This document shows, piece after piece, positions 1 to 31,595 of a DNA stretch of 64,000 nucleotides. The stretch is from NCBI GenBank assembly GCA_025642075.2, contig JAODUO010000181.1, positions 608,501 through 672,500 on the forward strand. The letters run 5' to 3'. Under the pieces are notes generated by a model, which was not told where the DNA came from, did not search any database, and saw only the letters and a list, made by a program, of their open reading frames with translations. The first letter of the stretch is position 1; each line of letters begins with the position of its first letter. This stretch comes from Ridgeia piscesae. Its lineage: Eukaryota > Annelida > Polychaeta > Sabellida > Siboglinidae. Made by a program: the position numbers and the translations under genes.

Positions 1-17684
<17,684 letters not shown>

Positions 17685-17821
17685 TGGCGACGACCAGCAA
17701 CCAACGAAAAGACCACTGCATGCCAACGACCAAGAGATAGAGTGATAGGATTAACAAGATCTAACATGATTTAACAAGATTAACCATATGTGATAAGTGA
17801 ACAAAAATATAACATATGGAG

Positions 17822-17945
<124 letters not shown>

Positions 17946-18780
17946 TTTTTGTTACTGTATTACTGACAGAGAGAGGGGAGAGGGAAATGGAAAGGGAGAG
18001 CGAATGAAAGACGGAGAAAAGTAGGGAGGAAAAAGAAGGGGGGGGGGAGAAAGAGAGGGAAGAGAAGGTGATTAGAATTTGTGGGGAAAGAAGAGGAGAG
18101 AATGCGTGCGAAGACAAGAAGCCGAGGGAGAGAGTGGGACACGAACAGGGAAGAACAGAAGGGTCAAGGAACCTAGTTTAAAATGTCGATGATGTTATCG
18201 TGGTTGACAATAGCGCTACACTAATACAATACATGTTCTCGTGTGACAACTGTCTACAGGGGAGGTTGGGCTACATGCTGGGACTAAGGATGTTTCATCG
18301 GTGTTGTGTAGTAGAAGGTGTTACGAAGTAGCCATTATAACTGTGTACAAGATGTGGTTGAGGAAAACATTGAACTGAAAGTGTTGATTACTGAATAGTA
18401 ACTGACAGCATACACATTTATAGAAACACGTAGTCGGATGAATTTAATGCTAATGTTTAATCGGAATAACACGTAGTATATCACATGTAGTTTTGGGTAA
18501 ATTTAATTAACTATTCTGCACCAGTCACTAACATGTCAGTGTAACACAACACGGTAGGCATTTTACGGAAAAGTGTTTTACAGTATATGTGGAATATGCA
18601 AATGTAATTGGAGGTGACATCATGGTTTCACCATCTGCAAAAAATTATTTTAAGCAGAGATGTTCAGACGATCTTTAGAAGTTAACCGGTTTTATGGTAT
18701 AGGTGCTTATGTGATTTAGTTAACACCCAGATAAGTTAACATACATTATTGAATTGTTTGTATGCATCGGATATTAACAC

Positions 18781-18786
18781 AATAAA
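18781..18786 (+). terminator. Candidate polyadenylation signal AATAAA
   Basis: AATAAA about 1.1 kb after the stop codon of the large gene. It is one of several A/T-rich possibilities. Confidence 0.35.
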
Positions 18787-18800
18787 ATTATTATATTAAT

Positions 18801-19436
18801 ACTTCGTTTTGGTTATCGCGTAATTTGTAGTTATCTGCATTAAAACAGTATTACTAAATTTCTAAATAATACCTTGTCGACGTGCAAATGCACATATCAC
18901 AAACGAGGGCAGCGTCTTGTGTTCAACTAGTACACGCGGTAGGCTTCTTATGTCCAAAATTACTGTTTCTGTGGATCCAGTTGATTTGCAATAATTTAGG
19001 TAATTGGCGTGTATTTTTACAGTAATGGTGAATATCTCCGGCTCCGTAAGGATGCATACGGAACGGCATTCGGTAGCTCCAAACATTTGTTGTGCATATT
19101 CAAAATTATATTCATCGACCATCCGAATGTGGCGTCCATGTGTATTCGGGAAGTATTCGGGACGCATTCTAGGAGCATAATAATAATAATAATAATAAAG
19201 CTTTCTTGCCATATTCAACGTGCATTACATGATGAATTGGAATGTAGTCTGGCGTTGACTCATATAGTGCCTATATATACAATAAAATGAAATATGGCAA
19301 ATAAATATAAGGTATAGATATAAGATATGCATTGTACATAATTTTTTCTTTAAAATATGTTTTAATATAATAAATAAATAAAGACAAAATTAAAATAATA
19401 GATTATCTATTTAACAATAATTGTGGTGTAAACTAG

Positions 19437-19497
<61 letters not shown>

Positions 19498-19690
19498 GTC
19501 CTTTAAAATTGTTTAAAAAACAAAATATATATATATATATATAAATTATCTTGTAAAAGTATAATTTAAATTAGTAAACATATATTATAAGAGGACTAAA
19601 ATATCATTTAAAATAAATTATATTTAAAATTGAATGCGTCCAATTGTGTTTAAAAATAAATTTATACAATTATTAAGTTAAGCTAAAATG
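18801..19690. other. AT-rich intergenic sequence with (TA)n and (AATAAT)n
   Basis: Includes AATAAT repeats near 19178-19198 and a TA tract at about 19437-19494. Short words such as ATTCGGGAAG occur near 19030-19175. No gene seen. Confidence 0.6.
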
Positions 19691-19699
19691 TCAGGAGAA

Positions 19700-20540
19700 G
19701 AGCCATACCAACCAGCGCCAGAAAAATAACAATTCCGCCAGAGCGGCGAAAACAGCCAAGTTTCCAGGGTCTTTACAGCTACGTTCGGGTAAAAACAATT
19801 TCTAAAGCGATTTGTTTTCGTACGGATGCATCTATAGCGTTTGCCTGACGGTAATAATTCGAACAGATGATTGGCGGGGTGAGTTTGTTCTGAGATAATT
19901 TTGTCAGCTTTTTTTGGATCTGTCTTTATATGTGGCTGTTAGAGAGGTGAGTTCACTACCGACAATTTTGGAAGCTGTTTTCGCCACTCTGTCAAGCCTG
20001 CCCCTGTGGCGCTGGCTGATGCCGCCGAACCATACACACACATTGAGAATGTAAGAATACTCTCAATAGCAGAACGATAGAACTGAACAAGAATTTCTCT
20101 CCTCAGCCCGAACTTCTTTAGTTGGCGCAGGAAGAACAGTCTTTGTTGGGCCTTTTTGACGACAGCGTCTGTGTTGTTTCTCCAAGTTAAGTCACTTGAT
20201 ATTGTCATGCCTAGAAATGTAAAACAGTCCACCCTTTCGATAGAGTCGCCGTTAACAATAATGGGAGCAAGTTGGTTTTTCTCTCGAGTTTTGAACGCAT
20301 TCAGTTGTAGGTTGTTAGTGTCACACCACGACACCAGGCTGCTAACTTCATGGCGGTATTCAGACTCATCTGAGCCCGACACCAGCCCTACTAATGTAGT
20401 GTCATCTGCAAACGTTAACAATGGTACAGAAGAGTGATGTGAAACAGAGTCATTTGTAAACAGAGAATATAGCAATGGGGAAAGGACACATCCCGTGTTC
20501 ATGATAATAGTGCTGGAAACTATACTGTTCATCTTAACAA
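19700..20540 (-). mobile_element. Non-LTR retrotransposon fragment, Rex1/CR1-like RT (5'-truncated, decayed)
   Basis: The minus frame contains GCVLSPLLYSLFTND and the catalytic LTFADDTTLVG (F/YxDD) motif, then WCDTNNLQLNAFKT, FTFLGMTISSDLTW, AQQRLFFLRQLKKFGL and FYRSAIESILTF, all typical of the thumb and palm of Rex1/CR1-group reverse transcriptases. After a stop at about 19939 the same frame continues with HPANHLFELLPSGKRYRCIR, a usual C-terminal element of these proteins. Only the 3' part remains; endonuclease and N-terminal RT are absent. Residues expected before GCVLSP seem deleted, so it is inactive. Confidence 0.85.
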
Positions 20541-20544
20541 CCTG

Positions 20545-20960
20545 TGATACATACGGCATGTACGGAAAACGTTCGGGAAGCATGCGTCTAGTTCTTGGTG
20601 CATCCCCGAATGGACCTAGAATATGACGAATGCTTTCCGAACGTTTTCAATATCCTTCGGAAAGCGTGCTGAAAGCATGTGGAAAGAGTTCGGTCCATTC
20701 TAGGTCGATTCGCCGTGATCTGAAAGCTTTCGGAAAGCATACGGAAAGCGTTTGGAAAGGAAACCTTTCGAAGTCAACATGCGGGAAGTATTCGGCGGTC
20801 TATTCTGAAAGCATTCTCAAACCATACTGAAAACATTCGGAAAACAAACGGAAAGCATTCGGTGATACTTTGGGGAAAACACATTCGGAGGGACATTCTG
20901 CCAGTTTGAAAAATCACACCACTTTCGTATACGGAAAACAAACGGAACCTCATTCGGGCC
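20545..20960. repeat. Degenerate short-word repeat region (CGGAAAGC/TTCGG words)
   Basis: The word CGGAAAGC and relatives (TTCGGAAAGCGT, ATACGGAAAGCG, ACGGAAAGCATTCGG) recur more than ten times in about 400 bp without a strict period. Related words occur upstream at about 19030-19175, on the other side of the RT fragment. Confidence 0.5.
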
Positions 20961-21052
20961 AGTGTGATCGCCCCATTAGGCAATTGCGCTCACGTCGTAT
21001 TTGCCTATGTCTTTCGGAAGAGACACTAAAAGTCGGTGGTCCCTTCTATCTA

Positions 21053-21150
21053 GTGTATGTGCCAGGGGTAGTAAAATATCCTATACAGGGGGTAAATGTG
21101 TAACCTGTAGTGCACTCATCAATTCTAGAGAAGGAAGACTCTGAAAACCA
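21053..21150. repeat. Interspersed repeat copy 1 (second copy at 35.4 kb)
   Basis: Contains GGGGGTAAATGTGTAACCTG with similar flanks (GTGCCAGGGG.AGTAAAA...; AATTCTA.AGAA), recurring at 35416-35510. It is an unnamed dispersed repeat. Confidence 0.7.
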
Positions 21151-21930
21151 ACGACAATAATGGTCAGCAGGTTTACCGGTGGTCATTAATGGAAGAAGGA
21201 GAAGGGTAAAGTGCCGACTATCGGACAGTTGGCGAGATTCGGACAGCTCGTGGTGACATCAACATTAATGCTAAGCTTGACCCTAGTTGGCTCTCCTCAT
21301 TCATATATTCATATATTGTGATACAGGATTTCTAAAGGTTAATTAGCAGAGCTAATCCACCCGAGCTGGGGGCTCTTAAACACACAGCGCCCTCACACGG
21401 ATGGTATAAAAACTTAAAACAGATACCGTACTAAACGACCAGACATCCGAGATTGAGCGAGGTCTGTGCGCGTATGGTTCCACAGGGGGCGGAGTGCCTT
21501 ATTCTTCACTCCACCTTTCGGAGATTGCCCCTTTACCCTGTAACAAATTATCGAGCGTGTTTAGAACAGAGTGTCGTCATCGTTTGCTAACCAGTGTGAA
21601 TATGTTTTCATGCGTAATTAATTTATACCCACGCGGTGTGTTATTACGATTATAATTTCTATAATTATGAATTTGGCTAACACGTAATGTGTTAGCACGG
21701 TTGCAATGTATATTATATTTCCAGTAGTTGTGCTGTGTAGAAATGACGCGGGAGGTCACCGAAGACCGGTGTTTAACAACTATTTCCTAGTGCGGCAGAA
21801 ACATCAACATGATGATTGCATTTCATAAAATGAAATATTTTTCGAAAGAGGCTGAGTAACAGTTAACCCACTCGAGGCATAGCTATTAGATAGGAGCTAA
21901 GGGGCATCACACCTCAAATCTGACAGTTGG
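21151..21930. other. Intergenic, no gene recognised
   Basis: Mixed composition. A TATA-like GGTATAAAAACTT near 21403 lies in GC-richer sequence that could be an old promoter or LTR fragment, but I see no matching partner repeat. Confidence 0.4.
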
Positions 21931-21936
21931 CGTTGG

Positions 21937-21937
21937 A

Positions 21938-21968
<31 letters not shown>

Positions 21969-23375
21969 TTTATTATTTATAAAGCGCAATATCCAAATAT
22001 GCTCAAAGCGCTGTACAATAAAATAAAAAGTTATTTATTATGTGTTAAAACTAATATTAATAATAATAAATACAACTGTAAAATTAATTTTCAGATAAAA
22101 CAAATGTAGAAACATTAAATTATTCATATTAAAACTGTTAATTAAATATTATATACAATTAACGACGATTAGTAAAATAAATAAATAAATAAATAAAACT
22201 AATTAATTCTCTATTTACATGCAAAATCACATTCTAAGCGATGGCATATATAAAGGTCAGTACATATGTGTGAAAATAAGATAAGATGAAATATTTGAAA
22301 CAAATGTTTCTAAAATGTCATTGAATACATAAAATGTCAGCAGTAATATGCCTTGAAAATGTGCGTTTTTAGTGCCTTTCTGAAAGCCGACAAAGTTCCG
22401 CAGCACTTGATATCAATGGGCAATGCGTTCCATAGGCGAGGTCCCACCACACGAAAAGACCGGTCACCAAAACTGGCCAACTTCGTACGCGGAATGTCGA
22501 GCAAATGTTGTTCAGATGAACGCGTGCGTCCTGGATTCTGTCTCTTTAGCAGGTTTGCCAGATCGGAACACATGAAGAAGTATTTTATACTCGATGCGGC
22601 ATTTAAATGGCAGTCAGTGTAGGTCTTTTAGAACTGGCGTTATATGATCACGACGTGGTGTAAACGTGATTACTCTGGCTGCCATGTTTTGAATTCGCTG
22701 GAGTTTATGAATCTGGTCACGGGGTAGTCCAATTAGTAGCGCGTTCCCGTAGTCCAGTCTCGATGTAACAAAAGCGTGAACGAGTGCTTTAGTGGCATCT
22801 ATTGTGAGATATCGCCTGATGTGGCTAATGTTGTGAAGATGCATATATGCTGTTCGGCAGATGGTACTGATGTGACTAGTCATGCTGATGGAGGAATCAA
22901 ATATAACGCCAAGGTTGCGAACACTCGATGAAGGGATTCTTGTCGTGTCACCAACAGTGATGCGAAATTCCTTTAGCGTCGGCAACTTATTCTTTGTTGC
23001 AAACACAATGACATCCGTCTTGTGGTCATTTAGCTTGAGTAAATAGGTTCGAGACCATTCAACACTTTCCTGGAGGCAGCTATACAAACGATCCATTGTG
23101 TTTAGCTGACTATTTCCACCAGGAGCGAAGGAAACATACAACTGTGTATCGTCGGCGTAGAGGTGGTAATCCAGGCTGAATTTCTTGATAATGTCGCCTA
23201 CTGGTGTAATATATGCTGTAAACAGCAATGGCCCTAGTATGGAACCCTGTGGGACACTAAACGTCACATCCTTTGGGGGTGATTTTTCATTTCCGATCCG
23301 AACGACTTGGTGGCGACCGGACAAATACGATCGGAACCACTCAAGTGCTGTGAAAGAGTCGGCTCAGAAGAATGG
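21937..23375 (-). mobile_element. L2/CR1-like non-LTR retrotransposon, 5'-truncated, with (ATT)n 3' tail
   Basis: On the minus strand: ALEWFRSYLSGRHQVVRIG, VPQGSILGPLLFTAYITP, the catalytic YHLYADDTQLYVSF, LLKLNDHKTDVIVFATKN, RNLGVIFDSS and HIRRYLTIDATKALVHAFVT, then after a frameshift SFRVVGPRLWNALPIDIK and FRKALKTHIF. The 3' end has the family hallmark, a GCGCTTTGAGCAT...GCGCTTTATAAATAAT stretch followed by ATT repeats (on + at 21937-22015). There is an internal stop upstream of SYLSGR and a frameshift near 22600. It is a dead partial copy. Confidence 0.88.
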
Positions 23376-23644
23376 CATTGTCTTTGGGCTATCAGAAGTA
23401 TCACTTTAGCAGATGGATTTTAAAAAATCATAAAGGAAGTATTCACACCTAAATACATATCAAATTTCATCATTTTTGGTACGCATTCCGTTCACCAGGC
23501 GAAAACCTCTTTAAATATAATAAATTACACACAATAATATTGTCATTACCCAAGGACAAAAAGCAGTAAATTAAAAACTCTAAATTAAACACTGTACATT
23601 TGGACTTCTTCGAATAAGCAGATGTTTTGGCTAGCGATGCAGTA

Positions 23645-24700
<1,056 letters not shown>

Positions 24701-24701
24701 A

Positions 24702-24848
24702 GTTCCGGGCCTTCTGGGAAGAGTTTTGTCTTTCCAAAGGAACAGTTCCGGACCTTCTGGGAAGAGTTTTGTCTTTCCAAAGGAACAGTTCCGGACCTTC
24801 TGGGAAGAGTTTTGTCTTTCCAAAGGAACAGTTCCGGACCTTCTGGGG
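24702..24848. repeat. 43-bp tandem repeat, about 3.4 copies
   Basis: The word GTTCCGGACCTTCTGGGAAG starts at 24702, 24745, 24788 and 24831, an exact 43-bp period with one substitution in the first copy. The junction GGAACAGTTCC is a short inverted repeat. Confidence 0.95.
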
Positions 24849-24849
24849 G

Positions 24850-26525
24850 TAGTCAAAAGAACAGGTTTTTCACCAACTGGGGTAGTCATATTCTTACAAA
24901 CAAATAGTTTTGAGAATAGCCATGTGCTTCCCAACTAACTATTATCTACATCGACGTTGGCGGTTTGATCACGTGGGAGAACTACTCGGAAGTACGTGAA
25001 ACCAGAAGCTGTGATTGGTAGCAGACTCCGCATATCACCAAGTGACAACAGAGTTCTACCTATCTGGACTCATCTTAAATACAATTCATCGATCAGCTGA
25101 TCTTGCAGAGGGTATTTGATTTGTGCAGGTTTTATTACAGAAATGTAGGTTTCGGTCGCCGGATGGAGTTCCGCGAGCAAGTCAACAATAAGAAGTTTTC
25201 GGAGACAGGACTTGACGCGAGAACGCCGTGTCTGCTTCAGGCAAACCACACGACAGTAACAGTTTTCGCATAAACATGGAGGAGTTTTTATCAGTATTCT
25301 GTGTTGCGAAACCTTATTCGGTGTTCGCCCTTTGCTTTCGGTATTTGTCAAACACTTTCACAGGTAACGCCGGACTGAGTGTTCAGATTCAAAGAGCAAG
25401 AACACGCCGTGGCTGATATAATTCAACTCAGGTGATACCATGTTGTCTTACTGCGACACAACAAATAAAAACCGGTTCTAACTTCCTGAATCAGAAAATC
25501 CAACACAATAAACTGTTATTATCCCTGAAGGGAAATTCATTTACAGCGTTCATAAAATGTCATAAATAAAATAGTACAAAATAGAAAACTGATATAAATA
25601 TTATAATTGTATTACTAAAGCATTACCCGATCAGTTTCAGTAGACAGTGACAACTATTGATTAAATTGTTTAAGAAGAAATAACTATATTTTATCATTTA
25701 CAACGTTGTAAACTCGAACTGTTTTCGTATTAGTAAAACACGTAGGGACCTATTTATTCTCAAAAATCAAATCAATGTTTTACAAAAGCAGACACATCAA
25801 ATCACTCGTTGATTGTTTCTTCTCCCTCGGCGTAGTTTCGAGTTTTTCAACTGTACTAGACGAGTTGTGATATTGGCCTTAACAGTCAGCGAAGAGCAAA
25901 GCCACATACAGATCATTTAATTATGGTAGATCAGTATAACCAACTGGTATCGGTGTTTTCCTGCTACACTGGCTTCTGGTTGCGGGTCTATAGCGGGAAC
26001 ACGTGTGTCACCTACGTTATGCATTTTGTACTGATCTGAGAGAAAAGAAACGTTAGCATTCTTCTACGAGTTCGCAGTGAACACATTGTGAGTATTCCTA
26101 CTTCCGGCGTACCTACGTTTAATAAAATAGGTACAAATCCTGATTTTGACCAATATCTGCTACAATGCCCCTTGGGGAAGTACATTCCGAAAGGTCCCAC
26201 CTTCAGTGTAACTGTCATTTAAACCCTCTGTCGATTTCCAGCATCGTGTTGCTGTATATGCCGTTACGGGTGGAATGTTTTTTAATAAAGTTGAATTCAA
26301 AACAGAACGTGGGCTTTACGTTCATTGGGAGAACAAACCGTGGCGAACGAAGCTGATGGGAAGATCTGTGGGCTGCACGGGGAAGTCTGGCAGGCGGCTA
26401 TGACGTCGGAACACCTCGCAAGCTGGCGACATGACGTCTACACTCTTAATGTTGGAAGACGTAATTATTAACTTACTTTGGAGCATAGTATGTGAAATGT
26501 ATGACGTTTAGACCCATCATCTATG
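24850..26525. other. Intergenic, nothing recognised
   Basis: Mixed AT-rich sequence; short open frames without domain signal. Confidence 0.5.
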
Positions 26526-26529
26526 GATT

Positions 26530-26760
26530 TTGGTCGCATACGGATGTCGTGTGAGATATCAGCTGGATAATTTGGCTATAGATGGCGGGCAGATGGATAA
26601 AACGTTGTTAGTGCATCCGGAAGATAAAACACCGAACGATCATACCATCACGTGTGACAACGACATCAACCAAACATACATTGGTGAAATAAAGAGACCA
26701 CTCAGGTTCAAGGAACACACAAACTTATATACCGATGACACAAGTACGTAACCAAGATAT
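26530..26760 (+). mobile_element. Possible Penelope-like GIY-YIG endonuclease fragment
   Basis: The + frame reads ITCDNDINQTYIGEIKRPLR then FKEHTNLYTDDTST. The TYIGE.KRPL.(R)FKEH core resembles the GIY-YIG nuclease end of Penelope-like retroelements. No RT part is visible nearby, and the usual motif before it is missing. It could also be another GIY-YIG protein remnant. Confidence 0.42.
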
Positions 26761-26989
26761 AGTTGATGCGACGAAACGTCGAACATTTCAAATACTATGC
26801 TCCAATGTCTTAGTTAGAGTCATAATTAGAGTCATAATTAACATATTCAAAATGTTGAAATCACTTCTGAACAACATTGCCAAACAAGACTTATCTAAAC
26901 TTCAACATATAATTTTTTTTTTTTTAGCACGCATGGTACTTAAGATCCCAGTTTCTCAGCATCACTAACGCTATCTATGCAGTTGCATT

Positions 26990-27450
26990 GACTACTTGTT
27001 GTATATCGAACTATATTCAAATTGGCTACTGCTACATACCATATTCTTTCTACTCAACACCCGACATACCTAATCAACCTGCCACATATCTCTGATATAC
27101 CAATGATCCTTAGATCTTCCATTTCCAAACAACTTGTTCATAAAACTAACCTCAATATTGGAAAAACGTGCTTTCTCTATAGCTGCGCCAACACTCTGGA
27201 ATAAACTCCTTATTACAAATAAACCTTCTTAAACGTTAGCCACCTTTTATAACAAACTCGAAACATTTGAAATTGCTTTTCCACCATACCATTTCGCCGG
27301 TTCCATGCTCCAATGACGATTTTGGTCTGTCGCCGTTTATGATTACGCCAAATGATTTTGTTTGTTGTGCCTCTGAGCTTGACATGTCAAGGGTATAGGC
27401 GCTATAGAAGTGTCACAATTATGTACTTATTATCGTAACATTGGTAATAT
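26990..27450 (+). mobile_element. Decayed 3' fragment of an L2/CR1-like non-LTR element
   Basis: The frame LPHISDIPMILRSSISKQLV then NIGKTCFLYSCANTLE resembles the LRSS...G.R.F...AP.LWN C-terminal end of CR1/L2 ORF2, with a stop where WN is expected. About 230 bp downstream comes GGCGCTATAGAAGTG, like the 3' tail GCGCTATATAA of this group. Short and degenerate. Confidence 0.45.
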
Positions 27451-30400
27451 CGATCGATTCCCTGTACTAAAACAACAAGTCGATCACTTGTGAAACCCAA
27501 CAAATGCGGCGTTTCGTGACAGGTGGCCGCCAATGCCAGGTCCGATAACCTTGAAACGACGGTCAGAGGGAACCAAGACACCGGCGTCGGAACGATATTA
27601 ATATTAGGGCACTCCATCACCGGCGTTGACTCAACTCGTGACGCCCGGCGACGAGGGAGGATGCTCGGGCAAGACGTTCGTGTCGACTCATGTTCAGTAT
27701 TTTATTTCGCCTCTTACTTAACACTTTCGCGCTGTTGGACATAGCATCGGGAAAACCGAGGGTGTCACATTAGTACCACATATTACAAAAAGTCACCTCT
27801 TTCCTAAATATTGGGGTTATCTCCAGTCCACACTTCAAATACCGATTACCCCCCCCCCGGTGGCTATGCAAGAAAGCGGCCGCCCAAGACAGGTGGTCGC
27901 CCAAGACAAGTTCTAATGAAAACGGCACCTTCCACGTCAGTAGTAGTGACACATCCAAGTGGGGAGCTATAGCGAACCGAATCATGCAAGGCGCATGCGC
28001 TCAGAGCAAATATTTTCACAACCAACAATCGGATACTTCCTAAACGGTATTGGCGACACAACTGACGATCTAATGCAACTACTAATATCGGCCGCAGCGC
28101 GAATACGTATTCGTTACCTCATCAAATACAGTCAGTCACATACGTTTGTAATTGCACACTCTGCCAACGAGGAAACAAACCCAACATATATATATATATA
28201 TATACATATATATATACTTATTTATTTATTATTACATGACTAGTTAATATATATTTATTATCATAATCAATGTGGTTATCCACACTGCATAATATGTATA
28301 AATATCTTCATATTTATGGACTCTGCTGGTCTTAATAAGAATGTTCTGGTATGTTAACTTGGTGAACTATTTAACTAATATTAGCTTATTAACTGAATTA
28401 ATTATTATGAAAATAACATCAACATATTACTCCATTCAGTGCATTTCCAAATACTGCAAACAATATTTTAATAGTTATATAAATAACAAAGTTATGTCAT
28501 TTTAAAGTTACTTTTATTCAAATATTTATTAGCAGAAAACACACAAATGTTTCCGTCTTTAAATTGCAATAACTTTGGATCTAATAAAGGTATCATACTA
28601 CAATTAACAGTTATGCAACTTATTACCTTTCATTTAAAGTAATTAAGCCTATTTGCAACATCCTATGATGATTTTGAATTTTTTTTATTGAAGTGCCTAC
28701 CTATATTCGGGGTACAAATAGAATGTGTTGCGGTTTTAATATAAAAAACATTCCATCGTAAATAATGAAGCCACATTCTAACTCACGTGGCCACGGGCTC
28801 AATCAATGCAATGAAGAAAATATACGGGCAAAATCCAAATGTTCACGTGAAACATTGCGAGACCGCGCAGTGTATTAAAATACGCCAAGAACAGTAGAAC
28901 ACTACCACGAATTGTTATCTGCCACGAATATTTCTGACCTCCGATCGAATAGTTTTATCTCATCGTCATCGGCCCTGGTCGCGACATTCAGCGGCAACGC
29001 TGTACTCAAAACAAACAAATGGTAATTCACGTAGGAAATTGGTCGCTTTCGTTTTTTGAAAAAAGGCAGCCCGATTTCAGCATGCGATGTGTTGTTGATC
29101 CATTTGAGAAAGTAGTGCAATAGGACATTTACGAAGGACACCGTGTTGTGCCTAAAACTGGACTGATTACACAACATTGACCAAATCTAGCGGCAGATGA
29201 CCCAATGTTACATTTGTTTTGCAGGTTTTTTTCCGGCGAAGGGGCCTTCCATTTACCGCTATTGCTTGGTGCCATAATTGCACGACAACTGATTCATACG
29301 AAACGGTCCCCAAACAATGCGGTTTTGATGGACGATTAATAAAGTATAATCTATTACGTTTAGACATACCAGTGCGACATGTGTACGTTCACAATAAAAA
29401 ATGCAACGTTTCATCAATGCTTGAAACTGTAAACAGTATTTTATATTACTAGTTTATGTAGGAGTACTGGAAAGTAATAAATGGTATGCATATAAAATTA
29501 TGTATATTGTTACATTGACAAGGTATATCAACATCCGCTAGATGGCAGCATCGCTCAGTGTCCGCGTAAGGCGTTCCAGAAATGGCGCAGGTTTTTTGCC
29601 GCCCAAGCGACTGGCTGGATCACATGGTCTCGGAAAACGGCGTGTTTCTCGCGATGCATACTAATTTTGTTTACTGTTGACATTGATATTCACCAATGAA
29701 TGCCTTCAGAAGATGATCGGCGGGAAAAATATGTTACATTGCATTCGGATGTGGATGATTAAGGTTGGTGAACTTTGCGTTGCGTTTATTTATAAAAATG
29801 CTAATATAGATTAGCGTGTAACCTAAAATTTGTTAAGTGTAACCCACATCTATGGCATCTTAGCTTTCATTTGGTATAAATATGAACTATGTATATCAAT
29901 GCAGGACGCGAGGAAACCCCCCAGACAACGGCGGTATCAGGGTGTCTGGTCAGAGTCTGGAGCGTTTTTCATGTCGCTCAGAGCTGCGGCCTGCGCTGTT
30001 CATAATTTATGTGTTCAGGCGCCATTAACATTGCGTGGAATTTGCAATGGCCAACGTACGCGCAATCGATATTGTAATCTGTGCCATCCTCATGTTATGA
30101 CTATCAGTTAAATATTAGAAAGTTATTATTAAATATGTGTTACAAATAGCTGTATGTGCAACTCAATGTTTTAAGGAAAACAAACGAAATTTCAAAACAG
30201 TTAAATTTATGGCTTCAGTTCAGCGCAGGTCATCACGATTACTTGTGAGTGCGACCTACTTCCATGTAATCACTATAGGGAAACATTATTAATCTGATCA
30301 ATCCACATCTTAAACAGTTCATTTTTAGTAAATTGTGTAAACAGAACATAATACATGTATATTGTTAGTGTGTCAGTATTACTATTTTATGATAGAAAGT

Positions 30401-31240
30401 ACAGACAGTTAGTATTTCCACTATAATATACACCACCCAATACCTGTAATTCACATTTTTTTCATTTTACCATTTAGTTTACAGTTATGTGGACTATCTA
30501 TTTTTTGATGTTATTAATAATATTTACCATTTTGTGTAGTATTTTATGTGAAATATTTTCGTTATTTGAATTTCATGTAGACACTCAGGATGTGTGGTCC
30601 TGAAGAATATGGATAAGTTACGATATCAAAGTTAAGTTATATATAGTTAAAGTTTAATATTACGTTTGTTAGTTAAAAACCCATTTCCTGTTCAATTGAA
30701 TTTTTTGTCATAGAGTTAAGTGCTGTAATTTGTCATTTAATATTCTGTAGTGGTGTATGCAGTATTGATTGTAATGCATTGAATTGTAGGCATTGCTCCT
30801 GACATGGGTCGACTCATCAGCAAGTTGGAGAATTCCCCATGGACTATCACAGAGAAATTGTGAACTTCAATGCATATCGCATGGACTTATACACATTACC
30901 TATAGTGCAAGCTGTGTGAATGTCAATTATGGCAATGCTCGCATGGGTCAACTTCTCAAGAATTGACAACTTTTTGATATCGAGAGAAGTGTCTGGCATC
31001 GCAGTCGCTTCATATTCGTTGCTCAACTCGAATTTATGAGCAGTGTAGAACATTGCAGTAATTGGTAATTGTACATGCTGCTACTACAATGTTTCCATTC
31101 TTCAACAACTGGCAGAACTGTGACATCAGCAGAAATCGATGGCTTGGCTACCGATGCATAGTCTACACCTGTTGCACAACTGGAAGTTATGTGCAGTGAA
31201 ATGTACTCGTCAATAAAAAGTTAACGCAAATGCAGTGGGC
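27451..31240. other. AT-rich intergenic sequence, nothing recognised
   Basis: Contains a short TA tract at about 28188-28216 and a C9 run at 27850. I see no gene, RNA or repeat family that I can name. Confidence 0.5.
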
Positions 31241-31263
31241 CAAGTCTAGAAAAACATGTGAAT

Positions 31264-31595
31264 GTAGGTCAACTGTGAAGGTCACAAAATAAATCACATG
31301 TCAAAGGATTTATCAAGATTCATTGTGAATTAATTAATTAATTATGCATTAAATTCCAGTATGTAGGTCAGATATGAAATATAGGTCAAATAATTAGGTC
31401 AAGTTCTAATAACCGTTTAAAGTGTCCATAACGTTGCTATATTTACAGTTTTGATATTTAAATGTTAACAAAGCTCATTTCCTAAACAATTTCACCTAAA
31501 TTATACCATTAATAGGAATTAATACCATACTGTGGGTCAACTCTAGGTCAGATATAAAATATAGTTCAACTTTGAAGGTCAAATCAAGGTCACTA
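31264..31595. repeat. Cluster of AGGTCA half-site words, probably an interspersed repeat
   Basis: AGGTCA occurs at 31266, 31279, 31365, 31383, 31396, 31545, 31576 and 31587, plus GGGTCA at 31534 and TTGACC at 31617. The surrounding phrase (TAGGTCAGATATRAAATATAG.TCAA) is itself repeated at about 31363-31390 and 31543-31570, which favours an old repeat over a designed enhancer. Confidence 0.5.

Noticed and set aside
21390..21560. Possible LTR or promoter around GGTATAAAAACTT
   Set aside because: No second LTR, primer-binding site or polypurine tract found; composition alone is not enough.
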